Below are positions 43,174-52,807 of a stretch of DNA of 58,060 nucleotides, in pieces. Under the pieces are notes generated by a model. It was not told the DNA's origin, ran no database searches, and was given only the letters and a program-made list of their open reading frames with translations. The number at the start of each line of letters is the position of its first letter. The first letter of the stretch is position 1. The stretch spans positions 1 through 58,060 of the forward strand of contig JAQVTF010000003.1 of assembly GCA_028700185.1 (NCBI GenBank). The letters are read 5' to 3'. The stretch comes from Desulfobacteraceae bacterium (GTDB lineage Bacteria > Desulfobacterota > Desulfobacteria > Desulfobacterales > UBA2174). The position numbers and the translations under genes are program-made.

Positions 43174-43851
43174 ATGCACCATGGCGCGATGGTGATGAAA
43201 AATCCCTGGCTTGATATTCCCCTGGAAGACTACGAAGGCCACATGGCCCTGCCCCAGGTGGCCCAGGCCCAGATGCTGGCGCAGGTCTTCGAAGATGCTT
43301 TGAACCGGTATCTGCCGGCCTCGGTGGCGGTTCTCGGCTGCGCCGGCGGCAACGGGTTCGACCGGATTCCCTCGGCGACAACCCACCGGGTGGTGGGCAT
43401 CGACCTCCATCCCGCCTATGTACGGCGTGCCCGTGAGCGCTACCACGGGCGCATCCCCGGTCTGCAGCTCCTGGCGGGAGACGCCCTGGCGGCGGACCTG
43501 GTTTTCCCCCCGGTCCGGCTGGTGTTTGCCGGACTCTTCTTCGAGTACGTCGACCTGGCCGCGGCCTTGTCCCGGATCCGCCGGTGCATGCTGTCGCCCG
43601 GAGGAATGTTGGTCTCGGTGGTTCAGCTTCCCAGTGCGCGCGTTCCCGAGGTGACGCCTTCCCCTTACACCCGGTTGGGGACCCTTGCCGCGGTGATGCG
43701 CCTCGTTTCTCCCGATGGGCTGGCGAAGCTGGCGGCGGACAACGACTTTTCTCTCATCGAGGATCGGACCGTGGTGGCCGGCGGCGGCAAACGGTTCCAG
43801 GTCCAGGATTTTCGCCTCGCCAGCAACGGCCCGCAGCAACAACGCCGTTGA
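43174..43851 (+). CDS. Class I SAM-dependent methyltransferase-like protein
   Basis: ASVAVLGCAGGNGFDRI, VVGIDLHPAYVRRAR. Confidence 0.8.
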   Translation: MHHGAMVMKNPWLDIPLEDYEGHMALPQVAQAQMLAQVFEDALNRYLPASVAVLGCAGGNGFDRIPSATTHRVVGIDLHPAYVRRARERYHGRIPGLQLLAGDALAADLVFPPVRLVFAGLFFEYVDLAAALSRIRRCMLSPGGMLVSVVQLPSARVPEVTPSPYTRLGTLAAVMRLVSPDGLAKLAADNDFSLIEDRTVVAGGGKRFQVQDFRLASNGPQQQRR

Positions 43852-44060
43852 CCAGGGTTTCTGGACGACTTGACAGTGGTTCCAACTGCTTTATTTTTAT
43901 ATCTTTTTTAGAGGGTTTGCCGCCGCCTTCGGGTTGACAGGCCAAGTCCTCTTGCCTATAAAACGGGCAATTTCGCCGGTGTGAAGCATCGATGCGCCAG
44001 CCGGCACCGAATGGCGGGAAGGAGCGGATGGGCATACAACCGGTTTCCAGGGAAAACGAA

Positions 44061-44996
44061 ATGATCCAGGTTGAATCGCTGACCAAGCAGTTCGGGACTT
44101 TTCGGGCCGTCAACGGTATCAGTTTCAACATCGCCCGGGGAGAGATTCTTGGCTTGCTCGGACCCAACGGGGCCGGCAAGACCACGACCCTGCGCATGCT
44201 CACCGGTTTTCTCAAGCCGACATCGGGCACCATCCGGGTGGCGGGCCAGCCCATGAGCGATCAGGGTCTGGCGGTGAAGCGGATGATGGGCTATCTGCCC
44301 GAATCGGCGCCCCTGTACCACGACCTGCTCGTCTTCGATTACCTGCGCTACGTGGCCGAGATCCGGGGACTGAAGGCCGGGGCGCGGACCGAGCGGATCC
44401 GCCGACTGGCGGAGATTTGTCAGATCAACGACGTGATGCACAAACCCATCGGGGTGCTTTCCAAGGGCTACAAGCAGCGCGTGGGGTTGGCCCATGCCAT
44501 GATGAGCGATCCCCAGATCCTGATTCTCGACGAGCCCACCAGCGGCCTGGATCCCAACCAGATCGTGGAAATCCGCGAGATCATCCGGCAGATCGGCCGG
44601 GAAAAAACCGTGGTGCTTTCCACCCACATTCTTCCGGAGGCCGAAGCCACCTGTGACCGGATTCTCATTATCCACCAGGGTGCCATCGTGGCCGACGGGG
44701 CCACGGACCAGATCAAGCGCTCGGCCGCTGGGGGGCACCGGATTCATCTCTCCATCGCCAACGCCGATCCCGGGGCGGTGCGCAGCCGGCTGGCAACCAT
44801 CGACGGGGTGGCCGAGGTGATCACCGAAGCCTCCGTCAACGGTGTGCTGGCGGTGGTGCTGGTGTGCCATGGCGAAGCGGACCTGCGAGGGCCCGTTTAC
44901 CGGGAAGTCCGGCACACCGACTGGGATTTGCTGGAGTTCTACCAGGAAACCCAGACCCTGGAGACCATTTTCCGCAAGCTGACCCGGGAGGACTAG
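44061..44996 (+). CDS. ABC transporter ATP-binding protein (GldA-like)
   Basis: GLLGPNGAGKTTTLRMLTG, LSKGYKQRVGLA, LILDEPTSGLDPNQ. Confidence 0.93.
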   Translation: MIQVESLTKQFGTFRAVNGISFNIARGEILGLLGPNGAGKTTTLRMLTGFLKPTSGTIRVAGQPMSDQGLAVKRMMGYLPESAPLYHDLLVFDYLRYVAEIRGLKAGARTERIRRLAEICQINDVMHKPIGVLSKGYKQRVGLAHAMMSDPQILILDEPTSGLDPNQIVEIREIIRQIGREKTVVLSTHILPEAEATCDRILIIHQGAIVADGATDQIKRSAAGGHRIHLSIANADPGAVRSRLATIDGVAEVITEASVNGVLAVVLVCHGEADLRGPVYREVRHTDWDLLEFYQETQTLETIFRKLTRED

Positions 44997-45000
44997 CGCA

Positions 45001-45705
45001 ATGCCCCAGGCATGGTTTGTCTTCAAGAAGGAATGGACGTCCTATTTTGCCTCGCCGGTGGCCTACATCGTTATCAGTATCTTCCTGCTGGTGACCGGCT
45101 GGTTTTTCTTCTCCACTTTTTTCATCTTCAACCAGGCGGATCTGCGGAACTTCTTCGCCATGTTGCCCCTGATCTTCGCCTTCGTTGTGCCCGCCGTCAC
45201 CATGCGGCTTTTTTCCGAAGAGCTCAACATCGGCTCCATCGAGACCCTCTTGACCCTGCCGGTGACCCGGGGGCAGGTGATTGTGGGCAAGTTCGCCGCC
45301 GCCGTGGCCTTTGTGGCCGCCATGCTTCTGCCCACGTTGGCGTATCCGGTGAGCATCGGTCTCATGGGGCACCTGGATTGGGGGCCGGTGATGGGGGGTT
45401 ACCTCGGCGCCATGCTGCTGGGGGCGGCCTTCGCCGCCGTGGGGCTCTTTGCCTCGTCGTTGACCCGCAGCCAGATCATCGCCTTCATCGTGGCCATGGC
45501 GATCTGTTTCGGCCTGACCCTCATCGGTCGCATCCTTTTCTTCTTGCCCGAAACCATGGTCGGGATATTGGCCTACCTCGGGGCGGATCACCATTTTCAG
45601 AACATCGCCAAGGGAGTCGTAGACACCCGGGACGTGGTGTACTTTGCCAGCGTGGCGTTCATTGGATTGTACGCCACCCACCTCAGCCTCCGGGAAAAGG
45701 ACTAG
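45001..45705 (+). CDS. ABC transporter permease (GldF-like)
   Basis: ABC-2 permease-like TM profile, adjacent to ATPase and GldG-like gene. Confidence 0.88.
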   Translation: MPQAWFVFKKEWTSYFASPVAYIVISIFLLVTGWFFFSTFFIFNQADLRNFFAMLPLIFAFVVPAVTMRLFSEELNIGSIETLLTLPVTRGQVIVGKFAAAVAFVAAMLLPTLAYPVSIGLMGHLDWGPVMGGYLGAMLLGAAFAAVGLFASSLTRSQIIAFIVAMAICFGLTLIGRILFFLPETMVGILAYLGADHHFQNIAKGVVDTRDVVYFASVAFIGLYATHLSLREKD

Positions 45706-45717
45706 GAGAATTCCTCG

Positions 45718-47892
45718 ATGCCGACCTTCAAGGCCGCAGCCTACGCAAAATTTTTCGTCTACCTGGTGGTGGTGCTGTTGATCAACATCGCGGGCCTGAC
45801 CCTTTTCGCGCGGGTTGATTTGACCCGAAACGACCTGTTCAGCCTGTCTTCGGCCAGCCGTCGGGTGGTCTCCTCACTGGAGGAACCGTTAACCATCAAC
45901 GTGTTCTTCACGCGTAACCTCCCCGCTCCGCACAACGGCACCGAGCGTTACCTGCACGACCTGCTGGCCGAGTATGCCCGCCACGGGGGGCGCCATTTCA
46001 ATTACCGTTTCTACGATGTGAGCCCCGATGCGGGGGACACCACGGCTGAGGCGGAGGAGAATCGCCGCCTGGCGCGCAGTTACGGTATCCATCCGGTGCA
46101 GATCCAGGTGGTGGACCGGGACGAGATCAAGTTCAAGCAGGCCTACATGGGGATGGTGATGATCCATGGCGACCTCATCGAGCGGCTCGACGCCATCACC
46201 AGCACCGACGGTCTCGAGTACCGGATCACCACCGCCATCGAAAAAATGAGCAACAAGACCAGCGCCCTGCTGGCCGTCGAGGACCAGATCCGGGTGGCGC
46301 TCTACCTCTCCGAGAGTCTGCTCTCAGTAGCGCCGCTCATGGGCCTCAACGATTTGGCCAAGCTTCCCGAGACGCTGAAGGCTGTGGTGGAACGGCTCAA
46401 CCCTCAGCACTACGGCAAGCTGCACTTCGAGACCATCGATCCGCCGGCAGACCAGGACCTGACGGAACTGGGCAACGCCCTGGACATCATGACCCTCAAA
46501 TGGCCCGATACGCCCGAGCATCAGGTGAGCGCCGGCAGCGGCGTGGTGGGGCTGGTGCTGCGCCACGGCCAGCGTCATGTCTCGCTGCCGGTGGTCCAGG
46601 TGTTCCAACTGCCCATCTTCGGCACCCAGTACCAAATGGCCGGCGAGGCCGAGTTGACCGGCATGATCGAAGACGGCGTCGAATCCCTCATCGACATCAA
46701 CGCCGACATCGGGGTCCTCGCCGGACACGGCACCCTGCCCCTGGTGGCGCCGCCGCCGCAGGGACGCCCCGAGGATGCCGACATCACGGCCTTCCGGGAC
46801 CTGGTGAGCCAGAACTACACCCTCAAAGCGGTGAATCCGACCGACGATGGCATCAGTGGGGGATTCGAGACCCTGATGATTCTCCGGCCCCAAGAAAAAC
46901 TCAGTGATTTCGCCCTCTATCAGATCGACCAGTTTCTGATGCGCGGGGGGAATCTTTTCATCGTCCTGGATGCGTTCAAGGAAGAATTTCCCGCCGGCGC
47001 CATGCCGGTCTACCGGCCGGTGGACAGCGGCCTGGAGCAGATGCTGGCGCATTGGGGCGTTGAGATCGATGCTTCCTACGTGATGGACGAGCATTGCTAC
47101 CGCCAGCGGTTGCCCCAGGACATGGGGGGCGGGGAGCAGATCATCCATTTCGCCCCGCTGATTGAAAATCAGAACATTCACAATGAACTGCCCTTCATGC
47201 GGAACATCCGCGGACTGGTGGCCTTTCGCGCCTCACCACTGGAGCTGGACCGACAGCGGCTCGACGACCTGAAGCTTTCGGCCGCAGTGCTGTTTTCTTC
47301 GTCAAATCGATCCTGGCGCATGGGCGAGCCCATCAATCTCAATCCGATGTTCTCGACGCCGCCGCCGGAAAGCGAGATGGAGGGGCCGTTGCCTTTGGCC
47401 GTGCTGGTGGAGGGTGAATTTTCCAGCTATTTCGACGGCAAGCCGATGCCGGTGCGCCCGGATAAGCCGGCCTCCGAGGCGACTGAGGAAGGGCAGGCCG
47501 GCGACCCGGAACCGTCCGCTGGCGTTCAAGGGGTGGCCGATACCGGCGTTTTTATGGCCAGGGGACGGCCGGCGAAAATCTTCGTCATGGCCAGCGCCGA
47601 GATGCTCAGTGACAAGATTCTCGAACCGGAAGGCCGCAGCCCCAACAGCATTTTCATCCTCAACACCATCGACGATCTCAACGGCCGCCAGGATGTGGCT
47701 ATTCTGCGCAGCAAGGAGCAGCGGTTCAATCCCCTGGATCCGGTGACCCCTGAAACCCGGGGACTGGTGAAAGCGGTAAACATCGCCGGATTGCCCATCC
47801 TGGTGGTCTGCTTCGGCCTGCTGGTCTGGCTGCACCGCAGCCGGCGCAAGCGCCGGATTCAGGATCTGTTTCGGCAGGAGGTGGCGCGCTGA
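45718..47892 (+). CDS. GldG-like ABC-type auxiliary membrane protein
   Basis: NIAGLTLFARVDLTRNDLFSLSSASRRVVSSLEEPLTINVFFTRNLPAP, C-terminal TM. Confidence 0.88.
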   Translation: MPTFKAAAYAKFFVYLVVVLLINIAGLTLFARVDLTRNDLFSLSSASRRVVSSLEEPLTINVFFTRNLPAPHNGTERYLHDLLAEYARHGGRHFNYRFYDVSPDAGDTTAEAEENRRLARSYGIHPVQIQVVDRDEIKFKQAYMGMVMIHGDLIERLDAITSTDGLEYRITTAIEKMSNKTSALLAVEDQIRVALYLSESLLSVAPLMGLNDLAKLPETLKAVVERLNPQHYGKLHFETIDPPADQDLTELGNALDIMTLKWPDTPEHQVSAGSGVVGLVLRHGQRHVSLPVVQVFQLPIFGTQYQMAGEAELTGMIEDGVESLIDINADIGVLAGHGTLPLVAPPPQGRPEDADITAFRDLVSQNYTLKAVNPTDDGISGGFETLMILRPQEKLSDFALYQIDQFLMRGGNLFIVLDAFKEEFPAGAMPVYRPVDSGLEQMLAHWGVEIDASYVMDEHCYRQRLPQDMGGGEQIIHFAPLIENQNIHNELPFMRNIRGLVAFRASPLELDRQRLDDLKLSAAVLFSSSNRSWRMGEPINLNPMFSTPPPESEMEGPLPLAVLVEGEFSSYFDGKPMPVRPDKPASEATEEGQAGDPEPSAGVQGVADTGVFMARGRPAKIFVMASAEMLSDKILEPEGRSPNSIFILNTIDDLNGRQDVAILRSKEQRFNPLDPVTPETRGLVKAVNIAGLPILVVCFGLLVWLHRSRRKRRIQDLFRQEVAR

Positions 47893-48884
47893 TGAAGATC
47901 CGCAAAGAAATCATCGTTCTGGTCGTGGCGGTGGTCGCCCTTTCCGGCTACCTTGTCTGGCAGCGACAGAAACCCACCGCCTACCGGTTGCCGGATCTGC
48001 CGCAAGTGGATGGAAGCGAAATCACCCATATCCGCATCGAGCGGCCGGAAACATTGCCGGTGGTTCTCAAGAAAATCGACCAAACCTGGCGCGTGGGCGA
48101 TGAACTGTTCAAGGCGGATATGGACAAGGTCAACGGGATGCTGGAGACCATCGAGACGCTGGCGCTAACGGCCCTGGCTTCCGAGACCGGCCAGCACGCG
48201 CGCTATCACCTGGACGACGGGCACCGGATCCGGGTGCAGGCCTGGGTCGGTGATGGCCTCCGGAGGGATTTTGCCATCGGCAAGACGGTGCCGACTTACC
48301 GGCACACCTTTGTCACCATGGCCGGCGATGAAAAGGTCTATCATGCCCGGGAGGATTTCCGCGGCCGTTTCGACCGCGACCTGGATCAACTGCGCGACAA
48401 GCGCGTGTTGACCTTCGACCGGGAAAAGATCCAAACGGTGAGTCTGGCGGTGGGCAAAGCCGAGCCCGTCATCTTTTCCCGGGTTGAAACTCCACCGGCG
48501 GCAGAAGAAAAGGATCGGAAGGAAGAAAACGCCAAGCCCGAAACGGCCCGTTGGCAGGGGGCCAAGGGATCACCGGTGGACGAAGAGACCCTGGAGAACC
48601 TCGTCGCGAGCCTGGCGAGCCTCGAGTGCGAGCGCTACTTTTACGATCGGACCAAGGCCGACCTGGAAGGCGGCAAGCCGGATTACATCATCGAACTGAC
48701 GACAGATCGGAAGCAGCCCCATCGCCTGCTTCTTTTCGCCCCGCTGGAAGGCGAGGAAGAGGAACGGCCGCGACCGGGGGTTTCCTCCGAAAACGATTAT
48801 CCCTTCGTGGTGTCGGCGTTCCACAGCCGGGAGTTTGCCGACCAGATTGCCAAACTGACCACCGCCAAGAAAACTGCCAATTAG
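47892..48884 (+). CDS. DUF4340-domain protein
   Basis: Position after GldG-like, N-terminal TM, repeated ITHIRIERPE / TWRVGDE-type beta segments. Confidence 0.78.
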   Translation: MKIRKEIIVLVVAVVALSGYLVWQRQKPTAYRLPDLPQVDGSEITHIRIERPETLPVVLKKIDQTWRVGDELFKADMDKVNGMLETIETLALTALASETGQHARYHLDDGHRIRVQAWVGDGLRRDFAIGKTVPTYRHTFVTMAGDEKVYHAREDFRGRFDRDLDQLRDKRVLTFDREKIQTVSLAVGKAEPVIFSRVETPPAAEEKDRKEENAKPETARWQGAKGSPVDEETLENLVASLASLECERYFYDRTKADLEGGKPDYIIELTTDRKQPHRLLLFAPLEGEEEERPRPGVSSENDYPFVVSAFHSREFADQIAKLTTAKKTAN

Positions 48885-48900
48885 GCCAAGGAGGTGCACC

Positions 48901-49896
48901 ATGACCGGCGACCCGTGGAATCCCGGCAAGCTGTTGGAAGTCTCCGGAGCCTACTGGCAAAGTTGCGCCCTGCACGCCGCCGTCAAACTGGACGTTTTTA
49001 CCCACCTTGGCGAAGGGCCGCTGGATGCGGCCCAGGTGGCGGCGCGCATCGGCGCCGAGCGGCGTGCGATCGCCATGGTGCTCAACGCCATGGCCGCCAT
49101 GGGACTGCTGGAAAAGGCCGGCGAGCTCTACGCCAACACGGAAACGGCGGCCCGTTTCCTCGTCCGGGAGGCTCCCGGCTACCTGGGGTACATGATTCTG
49201 CACCACCACCACCTGGCACCTTCCTGGAGCCAGCTGGACCAGGCGGTGCGTGCCGGGGGACCGGTGCGCGGCCGGGCCTCCTTCGGCGATCCCGAGGTGC
49301 GCGAAGCCTTTCTGATGGGCATGTTCAACAACGCCATGCTCCTGGCGCCGTCGGTGGTGGGGGCGGTGGACCTGGCTGGCCGACGGCGCTTGCTGGATCT
49401 GGGCGGCGGACCGGGAACCTACGCCATTCATTTCTGCCAAGCCAACCCCGAGTTGCGCGCCACGGTCTTCGACCTGCCCACCACCCGCCCCTTTGCCGAG
49501 CGGACCATCGCCCGCTTCGCCCTGGCCCACCGCATCGAGTTCGCCGATGGCGACCATCACAACGATCCCCTGCCCAGCGGATTCGACGCCGCCTGGCTGT
49601 CCCACGTGCTCCACGGTGAGCGCCCCGAAACGGCGGCCCGCATCGTGGCCAAGGCCGCCAAGGCCCTTACGCCGGGCGGCCTGCTGCTGGTCCATGATTT
49701 CATCCTGGACGATACCGGCGACGGACCGCTGTATCCCGCCCTGTTTTCCCTCAACATGCTCTTGGGTACCGACGGCGGTCAAAGCTACACCGACGGCGAA
49801 ATTCGCCGAATGCTGGCCGCCGCCGGCGGTCGGGACATCCGGCGCCTGGCCTTTCGCGGCCCCACCGAATCGGGGATTCTTTGCGCCACCGTTTAG
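48901..49896 (+). CDS. O-methyltransferase (acetylserotonin O-methyltransferase family)
   Basis: N-terminal winged helix, LLDLGGGPGTYAIHF, LVHDFILDDTGDGPLYPALFSLNML. Confidence 0.87.
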   Translation: MTGDPWNPGKLLEVSGAYWQSCALHAAVKLDVFTHLGEGPLDAAQVAARIGAERRAIAMVLNAMAAMGLLEKAGELYANTETAARFLVREAPGYLGYMILHHHHLAPSWSQLDQAVRAGGPVRGRASFGDPEVREAFLMGMFNNAMLLAPSVVGAVDLAGRRRLLDLGGGPGTYAIHFCQANPELRATVFDLPTTRPFAERTIARFALAHRIEFADGDHHNDPLPSGFDAAWLSHVLHGERPETAARIVAKAAKALTPGGLLLVHDFILDDTGDGPLYPALFSLNMLLGTDGGQSYTDGEIRRMLAAAGGRDIRRLAFRGPTESGILCATV

Positions 49897-50996
49897 ATGC
49901 CGAGCCCGCCGTCCTCTGGATCCGCGGCGCCCTCGGCCGGTGGTACGATACCCACCGGCGTGACCTGCCGTGGCGGCGCACCACCGATCCCTACGCCATC
50001 TGGGTTTCCGAGGTGATGCTGCAGCAGACCCAGGTGGCCACCGTCGGTTCCTACTATGCCCGCTGGCTGGAGCGGTTTCCCACTGTCGCCCATCTGGCGG
50101 CCGCCGATTTGCAGAATGTGCTCAAGTGCTGGGAAGGATTGGGCTATTACGCCCGGGCGCGAAACTTTCACCGGGCGGCGCAGATACTGGTGCGCCAACT
50201 TGGCGGTCGGGTGCCCGACGATCCGGTCGCCTTCCGGGCCTTGCCGGGGGTGGGCGATTACATCGCCGCGGCCGTGCTCAGCATCGCCTTCGGCCGCCCC
50301 CTGGCCGTGGTGGACGGCAACGTCAAGCGGGTGCTGGCGCGCTTTCTGAAGATCCATGCCCCGGCCAACGCGCCCACCGCGCACAAGATGTTTGCCCCGG
50401 TGGCGGCGCAATGGCTGGATTCAAGAGATCCGGGCCGTTTCAACCAGGCCGTGATGGAGTTGGGGGCCCTGATCTGCACACCCCGGCAGCCCCGCTGCGA
50501 GGTGTGCCCCATCGCCGACGGGTGCCGCTCGCTGGCCGAAGGTTGCCAGGCGGACTATCCCCGTCGCCTGCCGCGCCGGGCCGTGCCCGAGCATCGTCTG
50601 CTGGCGGCGGTGGTGGAAAAAGGCGGCCGGTTGCTCATCGTGCAAAGGCCGATGGACGGACTCCTCGGCGGCCTGTGGGAGTTTCCCTCGCTGCCTCTGG
50701 CCCAGGGGCAGGGGGCGGAGGCTGCCTGCAGGGCGGCCCTCTTCGAACTGCTGGGGCTTCATGTGCAGGTCGTGGGCGGGGCCGGCCGCATCCGCCATGC
50801 CTACACCCATTTCAAGATCGACGCCGAGGTGTATTGCTGCACCTGGCAGGCCGGCCGGGTGCGGCGCCGCGGGCCGGCGGCCCACCGCTGGGTGGCGCCG
50901 GACCGGCTGGCCGATTACCCTCTCACCGGGGCGGCCCACAAGGTGAAGGCACGGGTTTGGGGTTCTCGGACAAACGCTGCCGAGCGTACTCGGTGA
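49881..50996 (+). CDS. mutY: A/G-specific adenine glycosylase MutY
   Basis: RDLPWRRTTDPYAIWVSEVMLQQTQVATV, LPGVGDYIAAAVLS, CEVCPIADGC, NUDIX-like C-terminus. Confidence 0.93.
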   Translation: MRHRLDAEPAVLWIRGALGRWYDTHRRDLPWRRTTDPYAIWVSEVMLQQTQVATVGSYYARWLERFPTVAHLAAADLQNVLKCWEGLGYYARARNFHRAAQILVRQLGGRVPDDPVAFRALPGVGDYIAAAVLSIAFGRPLAVVDGNVKRVLARFLKIHAPANAPTAHKMFAPVAAQWLDSRDPGRFNQAVMELGALICTPRQPRCEVCPIADGCRSLAEGCQADYPRRLPRRAVPEHRLLAAVVEKGGRLLIVQRPMDGLLGGLWEFPSLPLAQGQGAEAACRAALFELLGLHVQVVGGAGRIRHAYTHFKIDAEVYCCTWQAGRVRRRGPAAHRWVAPDRLADYPLTGAAHKVKARVWGSRTNAAERTR

Positions 50997-51036
50997 GTCT
51001 TCGGCGCGAGGATTTTTTATCGGGCGTACTTTTCGG

Positions 51037-51162
51037 TCAACCAGTTTTCCACTTCCAAGTCCGGATAATCGCCTCACTGCCCTCCAGCTCGAAATCCTTG
51101 GGGATGCGAACAGCTTGACTTCGTCCGTTGCGAAACAGGCGCACATGTCGGACCGTCTCCAT
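51037..51162 (-). pseudogene. Truncated VapB/AbrB-type antitoxin
   Basis: 41 codons: METVRHVRLFRNGRSQAVRIPKDFELEGSEAIIRTWKWKTG*; AGGAG RBS; not in ORF track. Confidence 0.65.
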
Positions 51163-51319
51163 CGGGATCTCCTTTTGTCATATGCAAAAAAGATAGGCCA
51201 AAACGCAACCACCGGTCAACGAACGGCCACTCCCATTAAAATGTCAGTGCTACACCGCGGTTTTGTGTTGCATTCTTCTATACACCTTTTTTAAGATGTA
51301 GGCGTAAAGGAGGTGTTCC

Positions 51320-51604
51320 ATGAGTCCATCACCGTCCGCAGCATCTGTTTCCATCAATATCCGGGGCAAAGCCAAACAGCGCGATCTGATTGACCAGGCG
51401 GCGCAACGCCTCGGCCGCAGCCGATCCGAGTTCATGCTGGAAGCGGCTTGCAGCAAGGCGGAAGACGTATTGCTCGGCCAGACTTTTTTTGCCCTGGAAG
51501 CGGATGCTTTCGCCAGGTTTCAGGTCATGCTGGACGAGCCTCCGGAGGTCAATGAGCGCCTTCGCCGCTTTTTGTCCAGCCAAGCACTCCGGTTGGAAAA
51601 ATGA
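51320..51604 (+). CDS. DUF1778-family (TacA-like) antitoxin
   Basis: INIRGKAKQRDLIDQAAQRLGRSRSEFMLEAACSKAEDVLLGQTFFAL; ATGA overlap with GNAT ORF. Confidence 0.88.
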   Translation: MSPSPSAASVSINIRGKAKQRDLIDQAAQRLGRSRSEFMLEAACSKAEDVLLGQTFFALEADAFARFQVMLDEPPEVNERLRRFLSSQALRLEK

Positions 51605-51912
51605 AGTTCTGTTCCGGCTCGGCCATGGCATCCGGCGTAAAATCGATAGGGCTGGATCACGATCTGAGCCGATTCGACTGCGGCATCGATCTACTCTATC
51701 AACATCAAGGCTTGGGCAAGGCGCTGTTGTTCGATGCCGTCATGCGGACGCTTCAGGCCGGTGAGATTGCCGGCGTTACGGCGCTTCTGGTCCACGCACT
51801 GTCTGATGAGGCCAGGCGCTTCTATCTTTCCTGCGGGTTCAGGCCATCGCCGATACAGGCCATGACCCTGTGTCTCCGCCTGGCCGATGTGAATGCAGCG
51901 ATGGCCGGATAG
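51601..51912 (+). pseudogene. GNAT (TacT-like) toxin with apparent internal in-frame deletion
   Basis: N-terminal SRFDCGID joined directly to YQHQGLGKALLFDAVMRTLQAGEIAG...ALSDEARRFYLSCGF. Confidence 0.7.
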
Positions 51913-52014
51913 GTCAAACCTTACCGCATGCTGTAGTGAAAAATCTCTCCATAATCTCCCCAGCCCGTCTGAAACTGCTGAAGGGGAAGAGTGCCTGCCC
52001 CCCGGCGCTGGGAC

Positions 52015-52776
52015 TCATTTCACCGCAACGCCCCGTTCCCGCAAGTACCGCTTCAGCTCCCCGATCTGAATCATCCCGAAATGAAACATGGAGGCCGCCA
52101 GCAGGATGGTGGCCCCGGCCTGCACCGCCTCGTGGAAGTGCTCCAGCGTGCCGGCCCCGCCCGAGGCCACCACCTCGGCGGACACCGCCTGGCGGATGGC
52201 CCGGATCACCGGCAGGTCGTAGCCGGTGCGGGCCCCGTCGCCCGCCTTGCTGGTGGGCAGGATGACGGGAACCCCGTAACCGTCGATGCGTTTGGCCCAT
52301 TCGACGGCATCGGTGCCGGTGGCGGTGCGGCCGCCGTCGATCCAGACCTCGTAGCCAGAGGGCAGATCCGGGTTGCGGTCCACGTCGATGGCCACGGTGA
52401 TTTTTTCCGGGCCCAGAAGGCGGATCAGCTCGGGGATCAGTTCGGGCTGGCGAAAGGCGGCGCTGCTGATGGACACCTTGTCCGCCCCGGCTGCCAGCAC
52501 CGCCTCGGCGGACTTGGGATCGTTGATACCCCCGCCCACGGTGAACGGCACGGTGGTCACCGCGGCCACCCGCCGTACCACGTCCAACATGGTGGCCCGG
52601 CCTTCCACGGTGGCGGTGATGTCCAGCAGGGCCAGCTCGTCGGCGCCGCTGTCACAGTAAGCCCGGGCGCACTGCACCGGGTCGCCGGCGTCCTTGATGT
52701 CCACGAAATGAACGCCTTTGACCACCCGGCCGTTCTGCATGTCCAGGCAAGGCATGATGCGCACGGGTTTTTCCAT
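52015..52776 (-). CDS. hisF: HisF-like imidazole glycerol phosphate synthase cyclase (divergent paralog)
   Basis: IMPCLDMQNGRVVKGVHF, AGDPVQCARAYCDSGADELALLDI, GGGINDPKSAEAVLAAGADKVSI, VAIDVDR, ASGGAGTLEHF. Confidence 0.85.
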   Translation of the reverse strand: MEKPVRIMPCLDMQNGRVVKGVHFVDIKDAGDPVQCARAYCDSGADELALLDITATVEGRATMLDVVRRVAAVTTVPFTVGGGINDPKSAEAVLAAGADKVSISSAAFRQPELIPELIRLLGPEKITVAIDVDRNPDLPSGYEVWIDGGRTATGTDAVEWAKRIDGYGVPVILPTSKAGDGARTGYDLPVIRAIRQAVSAEVVASGGAGTLEHFHEAVQAGATILLAASMFHFGMIQIGELKRYLRERGVAVK

Positions 52777-52807
52777 GAGGGCACGCTCCTGTTTTTTGTT
52801 CATTTTT

